The notes: generated from the letters alone by a model not told the origin. A DNA stretch of 34,650 bases from an uncultured Bacilli bacterium (GCA_910586865.1 CAJUIY010000015.1:1-34650), one strand, 5' to 3'; counted from the first letter of the stretch, positions 1 through 7,306 are shown. Numbers and translations: made by a program.

Positions 1-60
1 ATTTTCCCGTTGATGTTTTGGAAATTTCAGGACATTTTCAAAAATTATTGACATACTTAT

Positions 61-67
61 TTCGACA
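61..67. promoter_or_regulatory. Possible Spo0A (0A) box near left edge
   Basis: TTCGACA is the exact reverse complement of the known 0A-box core TGTCGAA. Read on the minus strand it is followed by two further TGTC-containing heptamers within about 45 bases. It would lie upstream of a minus-strand gene beginning left of the window, which cannot be seen. A single 7-base match in AT-rich DNA may be chance. Confidence 0.3.
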
Positions 68-104
68 GAGTGAAAGATAAGTTTTTCTACAAATAGTGTC
101 TAAT

Positions 105-135
105 AAAAAAAGAATCTGCCCTAAAACAAATTCTT
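105..135 (-). terminator. Rho-independent terminator after the 308-aa gene
   Basis: Read on the minus strand, AAGAATTTG pairs with CAGATTCTT across an 8-base loop (nine pairs, one mismatch), and the 3' arm runs into seven consecutive T. It lies about 40 bases past the stop codon of the membrane protein gene at 177-1103 and would end that transcript. Confidence 0.7.
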
Positions 136-176
136 CTTTATCCTATTATTTTTTCTATATATTATTTAAAGATGTA

Positions 177-1103
177 CTAGTTTTTTACTTTTTGTTTAGG
201 TAACTCACAATAATCTTTTTGGTATTCTCTTGTTAGTGGCAATTGATAATCACATTCCTTAGCCAAACGAGATACTGAAAAATCTAGTTTTTCTTCTTCT
301 TGATTTAGTAATACATCATAACAAGTTGCCTTTAAAGAAGTATCGATAACGAAATCTAAGTCAGCTACTGTCATCTCAAATCCACTCTCTAGTAAAAAAT
401 TTTGATAAGCATCTTTACCTAAGGAATAACTATTAAATAGCCCACTATTCATTTGATATTCTCCATTTGCATATAAATACCCATCCTGTACATTAATATT
501 ATAATTTTCCAATTCAGGATTATCTATATAAATAGTATTACTAATATAATCGGAGAGAAAATATACACAACACTTAGAAAGGAAGTCATTTGCACCATTT
601 AAATTCTCACTATCCAATTGATATTTTATGGATGCTACCTCACTTAAGTCATTTAATAGTGAAACCTTTTTATCATCTAAATCCATTCCGATATAATCCT
701 CTAATACCGTTCCTAATTTAATATCTTGAGGATTTTTTACCTTACCACCTAAAATTTCAACTAGATTAAAATTCCTAATTTCTTTGTTTAATTGTTTTTC
801 AACAGAAGTCTCTTTCATTGTTAGTTTATTTTCATCATAGTTATTTTTTATTTTTATACCACAAAGTATAGAAGATAGTAAAACTACATACGCCAAGATA
901 GAGTTTCTTGTTTTATAAAATTTTGCTCTTTTTGTTCTATACATGTCTACGATGGCTTGGAGTTTGTTATTTTCAATTCTTAATTCCTTTAATTCCTCAT
1001 AAGGATTATTAAAATCACCCAATCTTTTTCCTTTATTATTATTTTGAGATTGAATTATCTGCTTTAAATCCTCCACTTTTAGTTTTTCTTTTTTTTCACC
1101 CAT
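177..1103 (-). CDS. Hypothetical single-pass membrane protein (308 aa)
   Basis: I do not recognise this family. The first 65 residues are charged and rich in Lys, Glu and Asn, with a stretch near residues 35-55 that looks like a short coiled coil. One hydrophobic segment (about residues 68-84) follows, then a soluble region of about 220 residues with many acidic and aromatic positions. The order suggests a cytoplasmic N-terminus and an exported C-terminal domain, although the charge pattern alone does not fix the topology. It has its own promoter (1155-1183) and terminator (105-135), so it is probably a single-gene unit rather than part of the cwlD transcript. Start codon: ATG preceded by a purine-rich AGGAAGAAGAGGAAAA stretch. 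No catalytic motif is visible. Confidence 0.75.
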   Translation of the reverse strand: MGEKKEKLKVEDLKQIIQSQNNNKGKRLGDFNNPYEELKELRIENNKLQAIVDMYRTKRAKFYKTRNSILAYVVLLSSILCGIKIKNNYDENKLTMKETSVEKQLNKEIRNFNLVEILGGKVKNPQDIKLGTVLEDYIGMDLDDKKVSLLNDLSEVASIKYQLDSENLNGANDFLSKCCVYFLSDYISNTIYIDNPELENYNINVQDGYLYANGEYQMNSGLFNSYSLGKDAYQNFLLESGFEMTVADLDFVIDTSLKATCYDVLLNQEEEKLDFSVSRLAKECDYQLPLTREYQKDYCELPKQKVKN

Positions 1104-1154
1104 TGTTATTTTCCTCTTCTTCCTATTGATGTAATATGTATAAACACGATATTT

Positions 1155-1183
1155 ATAATACCATATTTTTTCTATTTATACAA
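1155..1183 (-). promoter_or_regulatory. SigA-type promoter for the 308-aa gene
   Basis: On the minus strand, TTGTAT (1178-1183) and TATTAT (1155-1160) are separated by 17 bases, and the -10 carries a TGG extension. It lies about 50 bases upstream of the ATG at 1103, in the gap after cwlD. Confidence 0.55.
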
Positions 1184-1214
1184 CAAACTATTTTCATAGA
1201 ATTCTTTCAAAATC

Positions 1215-1880
1215 TCACGTTTTACTTTCTTTCACAAAATAATCTATTAGACCTTCTACAATTACTTTGGAAAATTTTTCTTGATAATTTAGTGTTTGTA
1301 ATAAATAACGATCATTACTATTTGATAAAAAACCACATTCCAGTAAAATACCAGGAACCTTCGTATTCCGATATAGATATAAATTAGTTGTTCTAATCTC
1401 TCTTGTTTTTATTTTATTTTCTTCTAATGAATTCGTAATAGATTCTGCAAGTAACTTGTTTTTACTATTAATTTTATTATATAGAACTTCTGCACCTCCA
1501 TAATAATAATCATTATACCAATTAAGGTGAATTGATAAATAAAGATCACTTTTATTTTTTTCTAACATATCAATTCTTCGATTTAAATCACCATGTTTTT
1601 TATGATAATCTGTTTCTTTAGATAAATCTATGTCCGATTCTCTTGCCAAAATAACTTTTGCACCATTTCTCTCCAATTCCTGTTTTAATACTTTAGATAT
1701 TTCTAGATTTAAATCCTTTTCTAGTATTCTCCCATACCTAGTTCCTGGATCCCGACCTCCGTGTCCAGGGTCTACAAATATTATCTTATTAGATAAAGGT
1801 AATTTCTGAGCATTAACAACAGTCATTGTTATAATACAAAATAACATGCAAATAAAAAGTCGATATTTTTTGATTTCCAT
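1215..1880 (-). CDS. cwlD: N-acetylmuramoyl-L-alanine amidase, CwlD-type
   Basis: Amidase_3 family zinc enzyme of 221 aa. The N-terminus (residues about 7-24) is a hydrophobic signal or anchor sequence. The zinc and catalytic set is complete: His40 in DPGHGG, Glu54, His118 in SIHLNW and Glu181 in LLECGFLSN. CwlD in Bacillus cleaves the peptide from muramic acid so that PdaA can form the muramic lactam of spore cortex, which germination enzymes need. Family membership is clear from the motifs. The CwlD assignment rests on length, lack of a separate wall-binding domain, and position two genes after rpsI, as in Bacillus subtilis (rplM-rpsI-ybaJ-cwlD). It sits 24 bases after the small membrane gene and is probably co-transcribed with it. 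A vegetative wall amidase is the alternative. Confidence 0.85.
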   Translation of the reverse strand: MEIKKYRLFICMLFCIITMTVVNAQKLPLSNKIIFVDPGHGGRDPGTRYGRILEKDLNLEISKVLKQELERNGAKVILARESDIDLSKETDYHKKHGDLNRRIDMLEKNKSDLYLSIHLNWYNDYYYGGAEVLYNKINSKNKLLAESITNSLEENKIKTREIRTTNLYLYRNTKVPGILLECGFLSNSNDRYLLQTLNYQEKFSKVIVEGLIDYFVKESKT

Positions 1881-1908
1881 TAATTATCATATTCCTTTTA
1901 TATAATTC

Positions 1909-2205
1909 TCATTTATTATTCTTTTCTTTTAAATTTGTATAAGAATTTAATTTCCCTTCTAATGCTTTAAATAAAGTATCTGCACCAATAAAAGAAAATA
2001 ATCCTACCCAAATACTATACATAAAAGTAAAATTCGTAAAACTTTTACAAAATAAAATACTGAGTAGAATATTAATTGCAAAGCTATATAAAACCAAAAA
2101 CTTATTACTTTTTAATCCAGTTTTCGTTTTTTGAATGAAAGAACAAGAGATTGTACTAATTACAATAGCGACAAATAATACTCTTTTTAACATCTCGATA
2201 TCCAT
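1909..2205 (-). CDS. Small membrane protein, holin-like (98 aa)
   Basis: Three hydrophobic segments (about residues 7-22, 35-53 and 60-78) are followed by a short Lys/Asn-rich tail. The last segment carries a pattern, WVGLFSFIGADTLFKALEGKL, which I recall from phage-type holins of Bacillota. That is memory, not a search. The start is set at the ATG at 2205 because AGGTGATG lies just upstream; an earlier ATG at 2220 lacks such spacing. It precedes the amidase gene, so the pair looks like a holin-endolysin cassette, yet the amidase has its own signal sequence and the locus matches the chromosomal cwlD position. A sporulation role or a domesticated holin are both possible. Confidence 0.6.
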   Translation of the reverse strand: MDIEMLKRVLFVAIVISTISCSFIQKTKTGLKSNKFLVLYSFAINILLSILFCKSFTNFTFMYSIWVGLFSFIGADTLFKALEGKLNSYTNLKEKNNK

Positions 2206-2239
2206 TACATCACCTATCATAAATATATGATGAAAGCAA

Positions 2240-2266
2240 GAAAAAAAGACATATAGGAATGTCTTT
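2240..2266 (-). terminator. Terminator of the rplM-rpsI operon
   Basis: On the minus strand AAAGACAT pairs perfectly with ATGTCTTT across a 6-base loop (2253-2258), followed by a run of T (complement of 2241-2247). It lies 13 bases past the rpsI stop codon and separates the r-protein unit from the holin-like/cwlD pair. Confidence 0.9.
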
Positions 2267-2279
2267 CGAAAACTGTATC

Positions 2280-2705
2280 TTAACGTTTTGAAAATTGTGG
2301 TGCACGACGTGCTTTCTTTAAACCTGGTTTTTTACGTTCTTTCTTACGAGCATCTCTAGTAACAAATCCAGCAACTTTTAATGTTTTACGGAAACTATTT
2401 TCAGAATCACTAGGTGTTGTCTTGTCATAATCAAGTAAAGCTCTCGTAATCCCTAGACGTGTTGCTCCTGCTTGTCCAGAAAGACCTCCACCTTTTACTT
2501 TCACTGTAATATCAAACATTTCTTTGGTATTTGTTGCTTCAAGTGGTTGACATAAATCTAGAACTACTAGTTTATTTTGAAAATATTCGTTAACATCATG
2601 TCCATTAACTATAATTTTTCCTGTTCCTGAAGTTAATGTAACACGAGCTACACTTGTTTTTCTACGTCCTGTTCCAGCGTATATATTTTTACTTTCTCTT
2701 GCCAT
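2280..2705 (-). CDS. rpsI: 30S ribosomal protein S9
   Basis: S9 family protein of 141 aa, slightly longer than the usual 128-130 because of extra N-terminal residues (MARESKNIYAG) before the conserved GTGRRKTSVARV block. The basic C-terminal tail ends in RRAPQFSKR, the segment that in known ribosomes reaches the P-site tRNA anticodon stem. The GQAGA and GITRALL motifs are present. It follows rplM after 11 bases, the conserved L13-S9 pair, and is the last gene before the terminator at 2240-2266. Confidence 0.97.
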   Translation of the reverse strand: MARESKNIYAGTGRRKTSVARVTLTSGTGKIIVNGHDVNEYFQNKLVVLDLCQPLEATNTKEMFDITVKVKGGGLSGQAGATRLGITRALLDYDKTTPSDSENSFRKTLKVAGFVTRDARKKERKKPGLKKARRAPQFSKR

Positions 2706-2716
2706 AATTTACCCTC

Positions 2717-3148
2717 CTACTTAACCTCAAGCACTTCTGGCTTTTGAGCTTCTTGCTTATGTTCTGGTCCTTCGTATACATGTAGTTTTGTATACATTTG
2801 ACGTCCTAATCGATTATGTGGAAGCATTCCTTTTACGGCCCTTTCCATCATTTCAATTGGATATCTTTCCCTCATTTCCTTTGCTGTTCTTTCTCTTAAA
2901 CCACCTTGATACATAGAATGATTGTAATACATCTTTTTTTCTTCTTTATTACCAGTTAATAAAACCTTCTTAGCATTGATAATAATGATATTATCTCCAC
3001 AGTCAATATGTGGGGTATAAGTAGGTTTATTTTTACCACGTAAATATGAAGCTGCTAAAGAAGCTACTCTTCCTAGAGATTTTCCTTCTGCATCAATTAC
3101 ATACCACTTACGTTCTACAGTTTCTTTCTTTTGCATAAAACTTTTCAT
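2717..3148 (-). CDS. rplM: 50S ribosomal protein L13
   Basis: Full-length L13 (143 aa). Characteristic blocks are WYVIDAEGKSLGRVAS near residues 15-30, a long KNKPTYTPHIDCGDNI segment, and KGMLPHNRLGRQMYTKL in the C-terminal third. L13 is an early-assembly protein of the large subunit. It is transcribed from its own promoter (3228-3256) through a hairpin-bearing leader rather than from the S10-spc-alpha operon. The ribosome binding site is AAAGGAGAG. Confidence 0.97.
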   Translation of the reverse strand: MKSFMQKKETVERKWYVIDAEGKSLGRVASLAASYLRGKNKPTYTPHIDCGDNIIIINAKKVLLTGNKEEKKMYYNHSMYQGGLRERTAKEMRERYPIEMMERAVKGMLPHNRLGRQMYTKLHVYEGPEHKQEAQKPEVLEVK

Positions 3149-3221
3149 TTTTTATTCTCTCCTTTTACTTAAATTAAGTTTTCCCAGGACTTAATTTATG
3201 TGGGGATATTTCAATGTACCA
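3149..3221 (-). promoter_or_regulatory. 5' leader of rplM (L13-leader-like)
   Basis: The predicted 5' UTR of about 73 bases contains a perfect 9-base inverted repeat, AAATTAAGT (3189-3197 and 3171-3179 on the plus strand), with a 9-base loop, placed just upstream of the ribosome binding site. Bacillota are known to carry an L13 leader RNA thought to mediate autoregulation; position and size fit, but I could not check the consensus structure. Confidence 0.5.
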
Positions 3222-3227
3222 ATTGAG

Positions 3228-3256
3228 ATTATACTAAATATTTACTAAGAAATCAA
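3228..3256 (-). promoter_or_regulatory. SigA promoter of rplM-rpsI
   Basis: Minus-strand TTGATT (3251-3256) and a perfect TATAAT (3228-3233) are separated by 17 bases. It is a strong vegetative promoter that isolates rplM-rpsI from the unknown cassette upstream. Confidence 0.85.
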
Positions 3257-3332
3257 TGACTTTATCCCAATTCTTTCATTTTTTCTTTCACTTTTACATC
3301 TTTTTACTATTTTAAGTGATTAATAATTCATT

Positions 3333-4145
3333 TTATATAGCACTTTTTCTAGTTGATCTCGTTTTTTGTTTAATAGGAAAGCTATCTTTTTTTGTCCTAT
3401 TAAGTGTTTCCGTTACCAAACGTTTTAATTGATTCAGTTGTTCCTGACTTTCTATATTATCAATGATTTCATTCATAGTTGGAATTCCATCTTTCTTTTC
3501 TATACTATGATATATTAAGTTACCTGCTTCCCCATAAGTTTGTTGAAAATCATTCGTTCTTCTTTGTTGCTTTATTTGATACTCTTGTTCTCTCGTTATA
3601 TTACCTCGATTTTCAAGCTTTTTTCTTTGAAGTTTTTGTTGGTAGTCTTTTAATCTATTGATATTATAATTTTGGATATTAATACATTGAAAATTGATAA
3701 ACATGGACAATAAATTTATACCTAGTAGCAATGCCGTTGGTGCACCAATAGTACTAGCTACTGCTATTAGAGGTAAATTAAGCAAGTTAGCCTTTAGACC
3801 AAATACATGTATTTTTTTATTCAACTCCAAATATTTCATAAACTCATTGGGATTGTTTTTATCTATATGATAGTTTATATTTTGACTCTCGTTAAACTCT
3901 TTTCTAATTAATATTTTATTTAAATAATTATCATTTTTTATTTGTTCTTTTACAATATTAGAATGAGTTCTTTTTAATTTTTTTTCTGTCTTATAATCAT
4001 AATACTTATCACAACATTTTATCACGAAGTTTGGACACACTTTTTTTAGTACTTTCCACCTTATAGCTTCGGTTTTAAATACAAATTCTTGAAAGTTAAG
4101 TGCACCCAACATCTTACATTTCTTTATTTTCTTTTTATAATTCAT
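3333..4145 (-). CDS. Hypothetical membrane-associated protein (270 aa)
   Basis: Family not recognised. The N-terminal 115 residues are strongly basic with scattered Cys residues, followed by one long hydrophobic stretch (about residues 120-155) rich in Ala, Leu and Ile that could be one or two membrane passes. A Gln/Arg/Lys-rich segment after it (about 160-200) may be helical or coiled coil, and the C-terminus is basic. It starts 23 bases after the smaller paralog at 4169-4501 and is probably the last gene of that operon. The ATG at 4145 has only AAAGG two bases away as a ribosome binding site, so translation may be coupled or the start may differ. No terminator is visible before the rplM promoter. 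Confidence 0.65.
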   Translation of the reverse strand: MNYKKKIKKCKMLGALNFQEFVFKTEAIRWKVLKKVCPNFVIKCCDKYYDYKTEKKLKRTHSNIVKEQIKNDNYLNKILIRKEFNESQNINYHIDKNNPNEFMKYLELNKKIHVFGLKANLLNLPLIAVASTIGAPTALLLGINLLSMFINFQCINIQNYNINRLKDYQQKLQRKKLENRGNITREQEYQIKQQRRTNDFQQTYGEAGNLIYHSIEKKDGIPTMNEIIDNIESQEQLNQLKRLVTETLNRTKKDSFPIKQKTRSTRKSAI

Positions 4146-4168
4146 ACCTTTTTCACCAAAAAAACGTT

Positions 4169-4501
4169 TTATATTCTTTTATTACCGTTAGTTTTTACTT
4201 TGGCAACGACATCTCTATCATTTATCTCTGTTTCCATAATAAAATTTTTCTCTTTTGCTTCTATTCTTTCTGATAATTCTGCCAACTGATTCTCCGATAA
4301 TGAGTCTACATAACATTTCGCAATATCAGATGATTTTAATTTCTCTATACTACCTAATGATATAGTTGAGGCTATACTCATTGTTGCAGCTACTCCTATC
4401 AATGTATCATCATGCTCATCTATTGCTAAGAAAGAGGCAGATGTACTTGAACCTCCTGATATAGCACCACCTAATAAAGAACTAATAATTTCTCCAATCA
4501 A
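4169..4501 (-). CDS. Small hypothetical protein, paralog of the upstream gene (110 aa)
   Basis: The N-terminal half is rich in Gly, Ser, Ala and hydrophobic residues (LLGGAISGG near residues 9-17), while the last 50 residues form a charged domain beginning SLSENQLAELSERIEAKEKN. That domain is nearly identical to the end of the protein encoded at 4587-4925, and the DNA similarity continues through the stop codon, so the two genes arose by tandem duplication. The start is a TTG (4499-4501): AAAGGAGG lies nine bases upstream and no ATG is suitably placed. The Gly/Ala-rich N-terminus recalls small membrane-active peptides, but no leader or bacteriocin motif is evident. Function unknown. Confidence 0.65.
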   Translation of the reverse strand: MIGEIISSLLGGAISGGSSTSASFLAIDEHDDTLIGVAATMSIASTISLGSIEKLKSSDIAKCYVDSLSENQLAELSERIEAKEKNFIMETEINDRDVVAKVKTNGNKRI

Positions 4502-4586
4502 TTTTATATTCCTCCTTTATATATTATAATCTTCTGATTGATAATCATTTTATTTTTGGTATCACTATTTATCTTTTCGAATGTTT

Positions 4587-4925
4587 TTATATTCTTTTAC
4601 AATTATCTGTTTTTACTTTAACAACTACATTTCCATCCTTTGTATTTGTTTCCACAACAAAATTTTTCTCTTTTGCTTCTATTCTTTCTGATAATTCCAC
4701 TAATTGTGCTTCTGATAAGGATTCTATATACTGCTTTGCAATATTAGTAGTAATACTTTCATCAGAAACACAAGTCATAGAAGAAGTTGTAGACGATAGT
4801 ATAGATGATAATATTGCATTTTCCTTTGTTGGTCCTTCTTTTAATGAACTAGCACTAATAGACCATGTAGTAGATAATATAGTTGCACAAGGTCCAAGCA
4901 TTGATGTTTTAAATAATGTTCCCAT
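4587..4925 (-). CDS. Small hypothetical protein, first gene of the cassette (112 aa)
   Basis: Paralog of the product of 4169-4501. The C-terminal 50 residues share YxxSLSExQLxELSERIEAKEKN and a final VKTxxxKRI, whereas the N-terminal half differs and is Ser/Thr-rich (SSTTSSMT). The start was set at the ATG at 4925 because AGGAGG lies seven bases upstream; an upstream ATG at 4946 has no ribosome binding site. It has a good promoter (4949-4977), whose -35 overlaps the end of truA. The sequence pattern suggests a fast-evolving N-terminal part and a constrained C-terminal domain. No known family recognised. Confidence 0.65.
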   Translation of the reverse strand: MGTLFKTSMLGPCATILSTTWSISASSLKEGPTKENAILSSILSSTTSSMTCVSDESITTNIAKQYIESLSEAQLVELSERIEAKEKNFVVETNTKDGNVVVKVKTDNCKRI

Positions 4926-4948
4926 ATTGATACCTCCTGTAGTCATTT

Positions 4949-4977
4949 ATTATATAACAATGCATTTTTTTATTCAA
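4949..4977 (-). promoter_or_regulatory. SigA promoter of the three-gene cassette
   Basis: Minus-strand TTGAAT (4972-4977) and a perfect TATAAT (4949-4954) are separated by 17 bases; the -35 overlaps the truA stop codon region. It makes the cassette 3333-4925 transcriptionally independent of truA. Confidence 0.75.
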
Positions 4978-5731
4978 GTATTTTTTTTTGTATTTCATGA
5001 TATTCTACTTTCGTAAGATATAACCCTTCCGCTGGAGCCGTTTTCCCTGATTTTGTTCTATCACAATCCAATAATATTTTTTCCACATCTTCTGTGGAAA
5101 TTTTATTTTGGCCTACTTGTAACAAAATTCCTACCATATTTCTTACTTGGTATCGTAAAAAACCGTTTCCTCTAAAAGTAATAACTATTTTATTATCATT
5201 TAACTCTTCAATAGATACTTCATATATCTCTCTAACACAATTTTCTTTTTCTTTACCATCTGTTACAAAAGCTCTGAAATCATGTTTTCCTAAAAATACT
5301 TTAATGGCGTCTCTCATTTTCTCTACATTTAACTGATAATTATATTGATAAACATAATTTCTTTCTAATGGATTATATTCCCCCATATTGATGTAATACT
5401 TATATTCTTTTTCTTTTACAAAATATCTGGCATGAAAGTGGTCATCTACAAGATAAGTATTTTTGATATGAATATCCGGTGGAAGATTACTATTCAAAGC
5501 TCTTTTTAACTTTTTTTCTGTAATATCAATATCCATATCGACATGAGCATATTGATTTAAGGCATGTACTCCTTTATCTGTTCTACCTGAGGAATGTACT
5601 GCTCTTTTGATATTATTATTTACTTTCATAATAGCAATTTCTAACCGCTCTTGAATCGTATTACATCCAGGTTGCCTTTGGTATCCCTTATAATTACTTC
5701 CATCATAGGAAATATTTAATAAAAATCTCAT
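4970..5731 (-). CDS. truA: tRNA pseudouridine(38-40) synthase TruA
   Basis: Full-length TruA (253 aa), which converts uridines 38, 39 and 40 of the tRNA anticodon arm to pseudouridine. The N-terminal block YDGSNYKGYQRQ and the catalytic motif SGRTDKGVHAL (near residues 48-58, containing the nucleophilic Asp) are intact, as is the C-terminal RNGFLRYQVRNMVG-type block. It follows the second EcfA-like gene by 8 bases with AGGTGA as ribosome binding site. In most Bacillota the order is ecfA1-ecfA2-ecfT-truA; here ecfT is absent. Confidence 0.96.
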   Translation of the reverse strand: MRFLLNISYDGSNYKGYQRQPGCNTIQERLEIAIMKVNNNIKRAVHSSGRTDKGVHALNQYAHVDMDIDITEKKLKRALNSNLPPDIHIKNTYLVDDHFHARYFVKEKEYKYYINMGEYNPLERNYVYQYNYQLNVEKMRDAIKVFLGKHDFRAFVTDGKEKENCVREIYEVSIEELNDNKIVITFRGNGFLRYQVRNMVGILLQVGQNKISTEDVEKILLDCDRTKSGKTAPAEGLYLTKVEYHEIQKKILE

Positions 5732-5739
5732 CTATTCAC

Positions 5740-6507
5740 CTACACTTTCTTATATATATCCTTTATTAAATCTCTTATGTCTTTAAACAATCCTAGCTTT
5801 ACATTTTTGTTTTTATAGACCAAATAAGAAAACATAATCGATTTAGGAAGTTGCATTTCATCTTCTAACAACTTCTCAATATTTTCTTCAAATAGAGTAT
5901 CCGTATTGCTTTCCAAGAAAACGTCTTCTTCTTTTAAAATAATGGCATATTTAGAATAAGTATATAAATGTTCTATTTTATTCGTAGTAAAAACAATCAG
6001 TTTATCATACTGCTCTGTAAGTTGCCCAATTAGTCTCAATATTTTTTTACTATATTTCATATCAAGAGAGTTAAAATAATGATCGAACACTAAAATATCA
6101 GGATTGGATAAAAGTCCACAAGCAAAACATAAAAGAGCTCCTTCACTTTTTGATAGAGAAGATATTTGTCTCGTTAAGTACAATTCTTGTAATCCCACGA
6201 TTTTTAAAGAATCTGTTATTTTCTTTCGATAATCTTTTAAATCTAAAGATTTATTCATTACAATTTCTTTCATATATTCATATACTGAATAAAAAAAGTA
6301 TTCTTTAATTGGATAAGAAGAAATAACACTTATTTTCTTCTTAAAATCAACTAGTTCTTTTTGATTTAATTTTTTCCCATTAAAAACAATGTTATGCTTT
6401 GTAATATTAATCGTTTTTAAGTAATTAACAATATAATTATCATCATCAAATACCCCAATACACATTCCACTTTTTAATTTCAGTTTGCCTTCTAATTTTA
6501 CTTCCAT
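5740..6507 (-). CDS. Degenerate EcfA2-like ABC ATPase subunit
   Basis: By position (second of two ATPases between rplQ and truA) and general pattern this descends from EcfA2, the energy-coupling ATPase of ECF vitamin transporters. Its 255 aa are near EcfA size, but the nucleotide-binding residues are gone: the Walker A place reads GVFDDDNY (about 18-25) with no GKT; the signature LSGGQ is replaced by LSKSE (118-122); Walker B ends FDH, with His143 where the catalytic Glu belongs; and the switch His is Asn176. The D-loop pair SLD (147-149) remains. The frame is intact with no stop, so it is a maintained protein rather than a plain pseudogene. Its start overlaps the end of the upstream ATPase by 10 bases and has no obvious separate ribosome binding site, suggesting coupling. 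Confidence 0.75.
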   Translation of the reverse strand: MEVKLEGKLKLKSGMCIGVFDDDNYIVNYLKTINITKHNIVFNGKKLNQKELVDFKKKISVISSYPIKEYFFYSVYEYMKEIVMNKSLDLKDYRKKITDSLKIVGLQELYLTRQISSLSKSEGALLCFACGLLSNPDILVFDHYFNSLDMKYSKKILRLIGQLTEQYDKLIVFTTNKIEHLYTYSKYAIILKEEDVFLESNTDTLFEENIEKLLEDEMQLPKSIMFSYLVYKNKNVKLGLFKDIRDLIKDIYKKV

Positions 6508-7286
6508 AACTTATTAACCATCCTGTTCATATCTAACTCAATATCATCTACTAGACCATAATATTTTAACTTAATAGACAAATCTACCATAAAGGGAAGA
6601 TTTAACCCTAACTTATTTAACAGACTATCCTCTTTTAGTACTTCAAGGGGGTTGCCAGAAAGAAGAATCTTTGCTTTATCTAAAATTATAATATCATCAA
6701 ACAAATAAGATATTTCTAAAGTATTTGAACTAATAATTACGGTCATACCACCTATTTTTTTTAGGATTTCCATTATCTTAACAGCTTCTTGTTCTTTTAA
6801 ATCATCTAAAATATTATCTAAAAGTAAAACTTTTGGTGTATGAATTACTTTTGTTAATAATACTAGTTTTATTTTATCAAAATGACTTAGATTCGTAATA
6901 TCTTCTTTTACTTTATTCTGAAATTCGAAGACTTTTAATAAATTTTTATATTTCATTTTTCTTTCAGAGACAGTATAACTTGTTTTATCAAATTGATATA
7001 AAATTTCACTATCTACTGTTTCAAAAGAAAAGGAAAAAGAGCCATTATAAAAATAAGAAGAAAATATTTTACTAAACTCAGAAGAAGATAAATGATAAAC
7101 GTCCTGATTTTGATAAAAGTAAGTATTTTCCACTTCAATCAATCCACTTAATATCCTAATTAATGTTGTTTTACCACACTTATTAGAACCTGTTATCAAA
7201 TAAAATGTATTTTCTTGAAAAGAGAAATCGATATCCTTTAAAATCGATTTATAGGTAAGATTTTTTACAGTTAAGATTTTCCTCAT
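6498..7286 (-). CDS. EcfA1-like ABC ATPase subunit with eroded active site
   Basis: ABC ATPase of 262 aa in the EcfA1 position. The Walker A is present (GSNKCGKTT, residues 33-41), so nucleotide binding is likely. Other parts are altered: the Q-loop region reads SSYFYNG without the usual Gln, the signature is LSHFDK (133-138) rather than LSGGQ, the Walker B catalytic Glu is Asn158 (LLLDN), and the switch His is Asn188. These changes would be expected to abolish or strongly reduce ATP hydrolysis. It starts 20 bases after the SDR gene and overlaps the following EcfA2-like gene. A different role, for example a nucleotide-dependent scaffold, or an ABC-F-like function, cannot be told from sequence. 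Confidence 0.75.
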   Translation of the reverse strand: MRKILTVKNLTYKSILKDIDFSFQENTFYLITGSNKCGKTTLIRILSGLIEVENTYFYQNQDVYHLSSSEFSKIFSSYFYNGSFSFSFETVDSEILYQFDKTSYTVSERKMKYKNLLKVFEFQNKVKEDITNLSHFDKIKLVLLTKVIHTPKVLLLDNILDDLKEQEAVKIMEILKKIGGMTVIISSNTLEISYLFDDIIILDKAKILLSGNPLEVLKEDSLLNKLGLNLPFMVDLSIKLKYYGLVDDIELDMNRMVNKLWK

Positions 7287-7306
7287 GGCTACCCCCTATA
7301 CTCCTA

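Noticed and set aside
48..76. TTGACA at 48-53 as a plus-strand promoter
   Set aside because: No -10 element at the right distance and no plus-strand gene follows.
1136..1387. Plus-strand open frame opposite the 308-aa upstream region and cwlD
   Set aside because: It is antisense to cwlD, lacks a ribosome binding site and reads as a hydrophobic shadow of AT-rich DNA.
2206..2239. SigG or SigE promoter before the holin-like gene (CATCATA / CATATATT)
   Set aside because: The -10-like hexamers are present but no matching -35 at the right distance; too weak in AT-rich DNA.
3257..3332. Possible terminator after the 270-aa gene (CACTT...AAGTG)
   Set aside because: The arms are short, far apart and AT-rich, with no U-tract directly after; not better than chance.
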